Of a stretch of 64,000 bases of DNA, positions 46,301 to 58,300 are shown one piece after another (the stretch's first letter is position 1; the number at the start of each line of letters is the position of its first letter). The notes beneath the pieces were generated by a model, which saw only the letters and a program-made list of their open reading frames with translations, made no database searches and had not been told where the DNA came from. Made by a program: the position numbers and the translations under genes. This DNA comes from Luidia sarsii (taxonomy: Eukaryota > Echinodermata > Asteroidea > Paxillosida > Luidiidae): contig OX465111.1 of assembly GCA_949987565.1 (NCBI GenBank), positions 372,001 through 436,000 on the forward strand, given 5' to 3'.

Positions 46301-49300
46301 GTATTAGAGGAACTGTGTAGAGTGATCAGTGGATGAGGATGACAGCGTGCCAAATCAAAGAGCCAAAAGAAAGTTGACAAAGGGTCAAAACTCATCCAGA
46401 AAACAACATCAGTCAGAAAGAATAGGATTCTACTGGATATTGCATGGTGTAAATACTAAGTGGAAGGTTTGCATGGTGGAAACACTAAGTGGAAGGTTTG
46501 AATGGTGAAAATACTAAGTGGAAGGTTTCCACGGTGGAAATACTAAGTGGAAGGTTTTCATGGTGGAAATACTAAGTGGAAGATTTGCATGGTGGAAACA
46601 CTAAGTGGAAGGTTTGCATGGTGGAAATACTAAGTGGAAGGTTTGCATGGTGGAAATACTAAGTGGAAGGTTTGCATGGTGGACATACTAAGTGGAAGGT
46701 TTGCATGGTGGAAATACTAAGTGGAAGGTTTGCATGGCGGAAATACTAAGTGGAAGGTTTGCATGGTGGAAATACAAAGTGGAAGGTTTGCATGGTGGAA
46801 GTACCAAGTAAAAGGTTTGCGGTGACACCATGTAACACTCTTTCAATAAGGAGTGTGTGGCTCTGAAAAGAGCCAGTATGAGCTCTGAAAAGAGCCAGTA
46901 AATTACCGGCTCTTTTCAGAGCCACACTCTTTCTTTAAAGAGAAGTGCTACATGGTGTCACCACAAACCTTCCACTCAGTATTCCATTCACCTTCATGCT
47001 CTTCTTCAAATCTATAAGACAATGCCAAAATGTGGAATGTCTCTTTACTGGTAACTTTGATTTGGTCTCTAATTATTTTAACCTGAGCAGGATTTGCATG
47101 ATCAGTACTTTGACTGAAGGCAAGCTGGGAATAAAAACTACAGGCACCTCAGGCAAGTCCAACTCCAGTCATCACGTGAAAACACGGTTGTGGTATTAGG
47201 AACATTCATGTGGTGTTAGAGTTGATGTGGCCTAGGATGAAGAAAGATAAGATGAGAAAAACCACAAGAAAAGAGATAAGAGTATTACAGTGAGAGCAAC
47301 TAACCTTGTGTCCGTGTTTGCTGCGGTAAAATCAACAACGATAGTTGCTGAGATGTAGCTTGGCGCTGAGCCGCAGGTGCCGCTGTGACCGTGACAGAAA
47401 CATGACTGGCATCCGTTGTCATTGCCTTGCTGCAGGTTGAAGTAGCCGGGACGACACTGGCTACATTTAGCACCTAGGGCATTGACCTTACAGGTGCAGG
47501 TGCCATCTGTGGCATCACAGGAGGAGCCAGTAGACCCAGCTGCATTGCACTCACAGGGCCTGAGGAGAAAAGAAGGAGATTGTCTCACAATTCCAGTATT
47601 CTTTCTCTTAAAACTTTACAGGCTGTGAAATTTTGATCCTAACAGGACCTTTCTCTGAGGCACAATTCTTCTGCCTTTGAGAAAGGTCCTAGTAAGATAC
47701 AAATTTCAGGAGCTCTAAATATTAGACAAATGAATCACGGAACCTAAGAGTTTTGGCTCAGTGAGAGATGTTTCAATCTGCAAGAACAGAGGAAACTAGG
47801 AGGTAGAGGTTCAGATGACAGATGTGTGATTGCCAAAACTCTGTTCTGTTTCGCAAATTGATACATTGATGACGTATGTCCTCACTGACATCTGTCCTTT
47901 CTATGGCCCTTTACAAAAACCACGGATCAGGCTTGGGCTCAGACTTTGTCTCCGTCTGACAAAACCTGAAAATCCAGGCAGTAGTTTGTCGCCGAAAATG
48001 AAGGTTTGTTGTCTTGATAAGTACAGAGTATTCACCAAGAAACTGGGGCCAAATGCTCATTTCTAGATGCCTGTGGCATTATAACGGATAAAATATGACC
48101 GAAGCCTAAGCCTTCATTTCATAGGGTGATATACAAAAATGTTGCAAACTGCTTACTGACTAAAATTACCAAAAAGTAAATCTAAAATTTAGTGGGCCTG
48201 ACGTTTCGATCCTAGCAGGACCTTTCTCAAAGGCAGAGTGACAAGGACAAAACAGATACATGTACACGAAGGCAGGGGGAGAGAGTGAATAGGACACGGA
48301 TGAGAAACAGAGGACAAAGAGTGAAGCTGGTAGGGAGAGATCAAAGGGAAGGGCAAGGGGTAGGGTAGGGATTAGTGAGAGGAGGGGGAAAGATCAAAGA
48401 GAAGGGCAAGGAGTGGGGTAGGGAATAGTGACAATAGGGGGAAAAGATCAAAGAGAGAAGTGTGAAAGACTGAACACAAAACCTTCTTTTGTGTTCAGTC
48501 TTTCACACTTCTCTCTTTGATCTTTTCCCCCTATTGTCACTAATCCCTACCCCACTCCTTGCCCTTCTCTTTGATCTTTCCCCCTCCTCTCACTAATCCC
48601 TACCCTACCCCTTGCCCTTCCCTTTGATCTCTCCCTACCAGCTTCACTCTTTGTCCTCTGTTTCTCATCCGTGTCCTATTCACTCTCTCCCCCTGCCTTC
48701 GTGTACATGTATCTGTTTTGTCCTTGTCACTCTGCCTTTGAGAAAGGTCCTGCTAGGATCGAAACGTCAGGCCCACTAAATTTTAGATTTCCTTCATTTC
48801 ATAAACGGCTGATATCTCACCTGCAGCCATCGGCCGAGAATGCGTAGGTTCCGGGTGTACATTCATTACACTGGCGCCCTGCCACAGTGTCCTTACACAG
48901 ACATTCACCGGTGTCCAAGCACTGTAAGGTCAACGACCCTTGCAGGTTGCAGTTACAGGGCAGACAGCCACCACCGCTGCTAAAACCGTAGTGGTTGGCA
49001 AGGCAACCACGACACTGCCGACCCCCTGTGTTACCCTCGTCCGTTAGCTGACCATAGGGGGCGACATTTGACTTGCACGGACACTGCCCAGTGATGAAAT
49101 CGCAGGCCAGACTGTGCGAACCAATCACATCACAGTTGCAAGCTGTGGGTGACGAATCAAACCATGAATGGATTCAGGATCAACAAACTTTGAAAATCCT
49201 GTTTGTAACAAATTCTGGTGAGTCCTTGCACACAATGTAAATGCCAATGATTCTGAGTTACTATTTTAAGAATCGTTTCACTATTTGTCAAGGGAAAATA

Positions 49301-52300
49301 AATATTAGATAGAGTGCTACCCTGACTAGGATTTTAGAAATGGAAACATCTTAGTGTTATGACTAGGCTGATAGCAACCAGCTTGCTTGGACTTATCAAA
49401 CAAATAAAGGAAAACTTTCGAAGAAATTTGAAGAATGGCAAAGAAAGCTTTGACTGGACCGGGACTTGAACCCAAGACCTCTGGTTTTGCATACCAGCGC
49501 TCTTACCATCTGAGCTATCCAGCCCTTAGATGGTGGCCTCCCAAATCATTCCCGGCCCAGTCAAATCTTCGAAAGTTGCACAGACTTGTGTGTAATTTGC
49601 AGCTATAGTCAAAGAACACATTCTAAGATAGTTGTGAATGTGCTCAGACACTAGTAAGAGATGGAATGAGAGGTCTTACCAGTGCAACCGTCCGCCTTGA
49701 AATCATAGAATCCTGGCAAGCAGCGATCACAGCGTGAGCCACCAATACCAATCTTACACTCACAGTTGCCTCCGTACATATGACAGGTAGGACTGAGAGA
49801 TCCTACAGGGTCACAGTCACAGTCTGTAGAGAGGCAAGTAACAAGAGGGTTAGAATCACAATCTATCAAGCAGTTGGGCTCAATCTCACAAAACTGTCAT
49901 TTTACTTTGCATAAAGACTGCTATGTATCGGTCACTGTGCATGGGTTGCTAGGCAAGGGTCGCTATGGATGGGTTGCTAGGCAAGGGTCGCCATGGATGG
50001 GTTGCTAGGCATGGATTGCTATGGATGGGTTGCGAGACAAGGGTTGCTTTGGTAGGTTGCTAGGCAAGGGTCGCTATGGATGGGTTGCGAGACAAGGGTC
50101 GCTATGGATGGGTTGCTAGGCATGGATTGCTATGGATGGGTTGCGAGACAAGGGTCGCTATGGATGGGTTGCTAGGCAAGGATTGCTATGGATGGGTTGC
50201 TAAGCAAGGGTCGCTATGGACAGATTGCTAGGAAAGGATTGCTATGGATGGGTCGTTAGGCATGGATTGCTATGGATGGGTTGCTAGGAAAGGATTGCTA
50301 TGCATGGGTCGCTAGGCATGGATTGCTATGGATGGGTTGCTAGGAAAGGATTGCTATGGATGGGTTGCTAGGCATGGATTGCTATGGATGGGTTGCTAGG
50401 AAAGGATTGCTATGCATGGGTCGCTAGGCAAGGGTCACTATGGTATTATTACTTGAGCATTAAGAACAAATCCTAGTTAACTTGTGGTGCAGACCTTGAG
50501 TCTTTGATCAGGCTGGTATGGGAGCTCACCTATCACCCCATCATTGCTCTCTGCTGATACAGCAAACATGAAATCCCGACACTGATTGACAGCTACCTCC
50601 CTGCTTGTAAGTGCCGTCATGCTGCTCAGACAAGCCTTGTATTCCTGCTGCGTTGTCACATCTGAGGACAAAAAGATTCTTCATTCAATTTGGGTTTTGT
50701 CCAAGAAATGAGGCAGAGGAAAAGGCAATATTTTTGAAATCATTAAAATTGCACAGAAAGATTAAATGGACCGGGATTTGAACCTTAGACCTCTAGATTA
50801 ACGTACCAGTGGTCTACTATCTGAGCTATCCAGCCCTTAGATGGTGGCCTCCCAAATAGTCAACTAGTCTTTGCCGGGATGGGGGCGCCAGTCAGAAGAA
50901 ATTCAACCATTTATTGCAATTGAGATGAATCTAGTTCTTCTAAAGCCTTTTTAATATTACATCGTCAAATTTTTGGAGTGAGAAATGTCACCTGCTTGTG
51001 TGAAGATGGAGAAGGATGAGGCCGTTGGCATGACAACCAGGCTATCAATCTCAATCTCCTGGCTGCCTGTTCCCCTGTCATTCAGTGTCAGTGTGAAGTC
51101 ATAGCTGCACCGCCGATCCATTGACAGCGCCTGCCCCTCTGGGGCATACCAGGCTGTTGCCATGCCAGGGGGTAGAGTGAGGACGAATGAGGTCAAGGAA
51201 TTGCCCGCGGGTTGGGGACAGAGGGACGACGCCCCTGGGGTGGGCTGGGCAATGGCAACATTCAGGGTGGCTAGTTGCCACGGAAACTCAGACGCATAGG
51301 TGTAGCGCAGAGCCGGACGATAAAAACTGTCAAAAATAGGACAAACAAAGCAGAGTTTAGAGCGTGATAACCATCAGACATATATGTGGAAGTGACAAAA
51401 TGAGAAATTCTACATTTTACTACAATTGGTATCGTGAAAATTTCAGGCAATTCATGATACAGGTTGCAAGTCAAGTGGTAATATAAACACACTCTTGTAG
51501 TGATAGATTCAGGAATGTTGGGAACAAACTAATTTCTAACAATTTTGTACCATCGTTTTTCAAGAACCACACTCTCACTATCGAGATTATTTGTACAATG
51601 TGCCAGTGGAAACATACTTCTTGACAGTGTAATTGTGTTTTTTTTATGTCTAATAGAGAAAGAATAAACTTGGTGTGTAACTGGTCAGGATTGTCAGATA
51701 GAAATGCAGGACTGATCTACAAAGGCATTGTGTTTTACAAAAAACAATTTTTGACCTTTGGCCCTGGAGTCTATGGAGAGCCATGTGGTACAAAAATGAA
51801 TGACGATGTATATTAGAGGAGCCTGCTTGTAAGAGTTGAAAGAAGTTGGCACATTGGACCAGACTGCAGTCTGTCACGGACATAGACACCAGCGTTTGGC
51901 ATGGGTAGTTGTCAATGCTTTAATCTCAATACAAGAGGGCCATTGTAGCCTGTAGTGTTCTTGTCCTTGGTCTATACACAGACATCGTACAGAGGCTAGC
52001 CCAGAGAGGGAGGAACTCACAGAGCATCTGCCAAACTAGTAGCAGCTATCACCCCTCTGAAGACCACCTGGTTGCCTGGGTAACACATCTGGTAGCCTTG
52101 GCCGGTGAAGAGGTTGTGAGGCACTGCTGAGGTGGTGATACACTCAGACTCTGCCTCCCAAGCATCGTAGCTACAAAGATAAGAAGAAATGAGAAACAAA
52201 GATAAGATGCTATGACCCAGGAAGAAGACTTCTATTGATCATGATCCTACAACATGACCTTCAATGTGACCTATAACATGACCTTCAATGTGACCTATAA

Positions 52301-55300
52301 CATGACCTTCAACATGACCTTCAACATGACCTACAATATGACCTACAACGTGACCTACAACATGACGTTCAACATGACCTGCAATGTTAACTGTGGTTCA
52401 TATTGCTCTCTTCTGGCTTCTGATGCCTGTGATATTGTCTATCCAGTGTTCTGTCTTGCTCTCTTTCTGCCTCCTTGCACTATGCCTTGAGCGGTTGTTT
52501 GCTTTCCCATCCCATCCTACCCTATTATATCCCATCCAATCCAATCCCATCCAATTCCATCCAATCCAATCCCATCCCATCCAATCCAATCAATCCCATC
52601 CAATCCTATCCAATCCAATCCCATCCCATCCAATCCTATCCAATCCCATCCAATCCTATCCAATCCAATCCAATCCCATCCCATCCCATCCAATCCTATC
52701 CAATCCAATCCCATCCCATCCTATCCTATCGAATCCAATCGCATCCAATTCCATCCAATCCAATCCCATCCCATCCAATCCAATCAATCCCATCCAATCC
52801 AATCCCATCCCATCCAATCCAATCCCATCCCATCCCATCCAATCCAATCCAATCCCATCCAACCCAATCAAATCCCATCCCATCCGATCCAATCCAATCC
52901 AATCCCATCCCATCCAATCCTATCCAATCCAATCCTATCCAATCCAATCCTATCCCATCCAATCCTATCCAAACCAATCCCATCCAATCCTATCTAATCC
53001 AATCCAATCCCATCCCATCCAATCCAATCCAATCCAATCCAATGCAATCCCATCCCATCCAATCCAATCCAATCAAATCCCATCCTATCCAATCCAATCC
53101 AATCCAATTTGCCAGTCTCTCTTCCTCCTGTTACTTTGCGCTCTATCAAAGCTTATTTGGGTACATCCAGCCAATCAGAACACATACTATACCACCCACA
53201 GATAGATCATTTCTACAGAATGCCACAGTCATTGCTCGTGACTATAAACCTTTACCTGTTGCTATCCAAGAAGTTGAAATAGAATCCTTGGTCAGTCAGC
53301 GCACATCGTCTGTCAGTGATGTTGCCTCTACAAGGACACCGTCCAGACACTTTATTACAGATGGTGGATGTTGATCCTCCAAGGTCACAATCACATGGCA
53401 GACAGTCCTGAAAAGGGACAAAATCCAGTAATTATTCTATTTCAGGTGGCCTTCCCAAAAACCTGGCTATAGCAGTTTTGGGATCACACAAAGTGGATGC
53501 AGCTTTTTCAATTCAAGTCAAACAAACAAAGAAAAACTGACAGGAAACTTTTGAACAATTTTGAAAAATGGCAAAGAAAATTTTGACTGACTGGTCAAGA
53601 AGTCTTTGCCATTTTTCAAATTGGTTCAAAAGTTTCCTGTCAGTTTTTCTTTGTTTGTTTGACTTGAATTGAAAAAGCTGCATCCACTTTGTGTGATCCC
53701 CAAACTGCTATAGCCAAGTTTACAACAATTGGTTGTTTGCATCTGAATGAAAGCAGGGATGTGATCCCTGGAGATATACGGCAGTTAATGGTTGAAAAAG
53801 TGGAAGGCTGCCATCTAAGGGCCAGATGGCTAACATTATTAGATTACCAGGTAATCAGGCAAAGCACTGAGCATACAGTGCTAACTAGGCATTGGATGGG
53901 ACAAACCCTCATTGAATTACATTCCCACCAGCACTAAGTCATAAAATATCTGGAAAGACGTTGAAATGAGATTTCTGTGGTGATTTGGTAATTTGATACT
54001 GCAAGGAAGCCAGTTGTCCTAGACAGCGTACCTGGTTTTCATCCGTTGGGAAACCATAGTAACCATCCTTGCACTGGGAGCAAGTACGGGTGTCCGTGTT
54101 TGGTTTGCAGGGGCAGACGCCATCTTGTTTCTCACACACGTTACTTGCATTGACAGTTCCAAGGAGATCACAGTTACATTCTGCAAGAAGACGACAAAAA
54201 CCAGGATTAGATGATAATCCATTTTATCCTCTCTATGCTTAGAAATCATCTGCAATTCTCGTTTTTCCAAACATCCAACAAACAGCAAGAGTTGATATTC
54301 CTCAGTCACATCCTGAAAACAGATTGTTTAGAAAACCTGGTTTTGAACGGAAAAAAAATAGAGGGAAAGAGGAGGTGAGGAAAGAGAAAGGCGACTTGGA
54401 TGTCCAGCCTGAAAGACTGGCTACAATTACATCCATGGACTACTCATGTCATCTGCAAAAAGTGCTTGTATGTGTGACTCTTGAAGGACTAAGCGCCCTT
54501 GTCAGTAATATTCACACGACAATATTTGCTGGCAGGTTGTTCCAGATTGTGACTGCAGCGTGGGTAAAGCTCTTGCCAGTCCAGGAGGTTCAGGGCTTTG
54601 GTTCTATGAGAGCATGGTTTGGCAGAGATAGACGTCATTCTCCTTATTCGGTATGACGGGAAGCAACCTTGTTACATCTGCAGCACCAGTTGTGTAACAA
54701 CGCCCTCTATTGGCTTGTTTACCTCTTCATGGGCACAGCCATCTTGTGTTGAGCTTGTGTGATAATGTTACATTAAAGTTTTTCCTCTCATTCAAAAGGT
54801 GTTTTGTTTTGCCGTAGTTAGTCCTTTTGGAGTACACCTAATTTACATTGGTGCCGCATAAATGCAACCCAGTTTTACTAATAAAAGCAAAGTAACAATA
54901 CCTTTGCAAGTTCCTGGCCTGTCAGTCAGTAGCAAGCCATAGTACTGGTCAATACAGGTATCACAGGCACGCCCCTCTGTATTACTCCTACAGGTGCACT
55001 GACCCACTGGCTTGCCATCCATGGCATACTGTGAGCAGGTACTGTTCTCTACTGTACCAAGAGGCTCACAGATGCACTCTGAAATAAATGCAAACAAAAA
55101 AATTGTCGTCAAAAGCAGTGTTACCTAGGACGTTAATCAGATGGTTCTAATCATCAAATTGTCTCAATTACCATGGATATTGTACCTGTGAATTGCAAAT
55201 AGAACTATCATTCTATACACAATTTTCAAAGACATATTATGAGATATTTCTTACGTAGAGGAGGATGTCATTCAATGAGGGTTTGCCCTGCTCGTCGTGA

Positions 55301-58300
55301 TGAAAACTGAGTGCTCAATGCTTTGCCCAATGCCTGATGAAAAAATATCAGGCAGCTCGGGCAGGATTCGAACCCATGACTCCTGCTTTCTAGTGCAGAC
55401 GTCTTAACCACGTGACCACTGAGCTGGTTAATTCGTGTGGCGGATTTGAATAATGTATAGCGGCTGGTACCACATTGCATCATAGATATAACATGATGTT
55501 TGCATCAAGGAGAATGTAAATCAATGAGGGTTGCTAAACGTAATAAACAATGAATGCACAATAAACAAATCTCACTTTACTCCCACGGGCACAAAAATTA
55601 CAATGATTTCATCATGTTGATGTGAAATCTTGCGACTCACCGATGCAGGAATTGAGACTACTGGCCGGGACAGAGACATTGCGGTAGAAGCCATCGATGC
55701 AGATTTCACAGGATGCACCTGATGTGTAGTCCCTGCAGTAATCACACATCCCATGACCAAGGGACTCATTGTATGTACAGCTGTCTGCGTGATCATTGCA
55801 ATCACATTCTGAAAATGCAAGACAGTGATTGGGTGAGAATGCAATCATTGTAAAATTGAAATATTGTTAACCCAGTTGTGAACAACTGGTGTTAGGGGGG
55901 AGGAGGAGGAGGAGGAGGCAGAGGAGGAGGGAAGCGGAGGGAAGGAGGAGGAGGAGAAAGAGGAAGAGTCCTGAGGAAAAAGAGGAGGAGGGAGGGAAGG
56001 GGAGGGAATGAGGAAGAGGAGGAAGAGGAGGAAAAGGAGGAAGAGGAGGAAGAGGAGGAATAGAAGGAAGAGGAGGAAGAGGAGGAAGAGAAGGAAGAGG
56101 AGGAAGAGAAGGAAGAGGAGGAAGAGGAGGAAGAGAAGGAAAAGGAGGAAGAGGAGGAAGAGGAGGAAGAGGAGGAAGAGGAGGAAGAGGAGGAAGAGGA
56201 GGAAGAGAAGGAAGAGGAGGAAGAGGAGGAAGAGGAGGAAGAGGAGGAAGAGGAGGAAGAGGAGAGAGAGGAGGAAGAGGAGGAAGAGAAGGAAGAGAAG
56301 GAAGAGGAGGAAGAGGAGGAAGAGGAGGAAGAGGAGGAAGAGGAGGAAGAGAAGGAAGAGAAGGAAAAGGAGGAAGAGGAGGAAGAGGAGGAAGAGGAGG
56401 AAGAGGAGGAAGAGAAGGAAGAGGAGGAAGAGGAGGAAGAGGAGGAAGAGAAGGAAGAGGAGGAACAAGAGTAAGAGGAGGGAAGTGGAACAGAGGGAGG
56501 AAGAGGGGGAGGAAGAGGAGGGTGAGGAAGAGGAGGAAGAGGAGGAAGAGGAAGAGGAAGAGAAGGAAGAGGAGGGAGAGGAGTAGGAAGATGAGGTAGA
56601 GTAAGAGAAGGGGGAGGAAAATGGAGGAAGAGGAAGAGAAGGAAGAAGAGGAGGTAGAGGAGGAAGAGGAGGAGGAAGAGGAAGAGAAGGGGAGGAAGAG
56701 GAGGAAGAGAAGGAAGAAGAGAAGATAGAGGAGGAAGAGGAAGAGAAGGAAGAAGAGGAGGTAGAGGAGGAAGAGGAGGAGGAAGAGGAAGAGAAGGGGA
56801 GGAAGAGGAGGAAGAGAAGGAAGAAGAGAAGATAGAGGAGGAAGAGGAAGAGGAAGAGAAGGAAGAAGAGGAAGAAGAGGAGGAAGAGGAGGAAGAGGAG
56901 GAAGAGGAGGAAGAGGAGGAAGAGGAGGAAGAGGAGGAAGAGGAGGAAGAGGAGGCATAGAGGAAGAGAAGGGGAGGAAGAGGAGGAAGAGGAAGAGGGG
57001 GAAGAGGAAGAGGAGGAAGAGGAAGAGGAGGAAGAAAAGGAGGAGGTCAGAGGAGAAGGAGGAGGAGGGAATTAATCTTCTTACTTTGGCATTCATTGGC
57101 TGATCCATTGCCTCCTGGTCTCCATGGGCGATTGTTATACAAAGGCTGGCAGTATTCACAACTTCTACCCATGGTATTGTGGTAACATTGGCAGACTGTC
57201 ATGCCGTTGTCTTGGTAACAGAACTCGCCATGCAAGTTACAATTGCATCTGTGAGAATGTTGAAAAAAAAGCAGAAATGAAAAGTCAAAGTAGACCAATA
57301 ATGCACATTAAACAAATTGGAAACCAAAAGGTTCAAATCTCGGTCAAGTCAAAGTTTTCTTTGACATTTTCTTAATTTGTTCAAAAAGTTCCCAGTTATT
57401 TTTTCCTTTATTTGTTTGACTAAAAAGAAATCACATAGATTTTGAAGGCCTAGTGTTTTGATTCTAGCAGGACCTTTCTCTTTCTGAAAAGGAAAGACAG
57501 ATATGAGAGACACTCACACCAAGAACATCTCAATGTTGGTTATGCCGTAGTAGTAGTAGATGGACAAGTATTCCGGTCTATGGAACCACTCCAAGCCATC
57601 AGTGGCTGGATGCAGTAACCGCAACCTGAGATCCGTCAACTCCAGGAACGCGTTCCACTCTGCCAGCATCTGCGGATCGTTAAGCGACCGCTGCAATCTC
57701 AGACGGCTCTCCAGATCAAACGTGACGACGTGCTCGGTGAAAGAAAACCTGCTGCTGTACTGCTGCGAACAGATGACCTGAGTAGGCGTGGTCACTGTCG
57801 TCGCCGATGTCATATTGAAGACGGCAAGACAGTCGTCGGCGTAGTACTGGTACGGCTGCCATGTCTGACCAAAGTCAGAGGACTTCTCCAGGACCATACT
57901 GCGGGGCCGACTGGACTGGAAGAGGATGTTGATGTCTAGGATGAGCTCGTAGGAGTGGTTGAGAGACAGGGTTAGGTTGATGTGCAGAGGGATGTTCCTG
58001 TCATACAGTGAGATGGACTGCCACCAGGTTGGGTTGCTGGGGTCATTGCGGTCGTAGCTGTCTCTTGGTGGTCGGGCAAGGCTTGGATCACTGGCATTAC
58101 ACAACGTACAGCCACCAATTACACTCTGGAATCAAAACAAACAAGAACATCTATGAAATGTCAAAAGCTTGTGGCACAACCAGGGAGGTAAGTCATTCCC
58201 TGGAAATCACTGAAGGCCAATACATTGTGTGACTGCGAGTGAGCGCTTACGTGACCGAGAGATGTGACTGCGAGTGAGCACTTACGCGACCGAGAGATTC

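Noticed and set aside
52384..53374. Long frames rich in NPIQS/SHPIQ on plus and GWDWIG on minus
   Set aside because: Pure products of the CCAAT pentanucleotide satellite, open in several frames at once; no flanking splice logic or domain.
54324..54656. 110-residue plus-strand frame between LE exons
   Set aside because: Resembles a decayed antisense retroelement piece at best; no motif strong enough to name.
55845..57159. Frames of 200-430 residues of LFL, LPP or KRR
   Set aside because: They translate the GGA/GAA tract and are open on both strands; the true exons are on either side.
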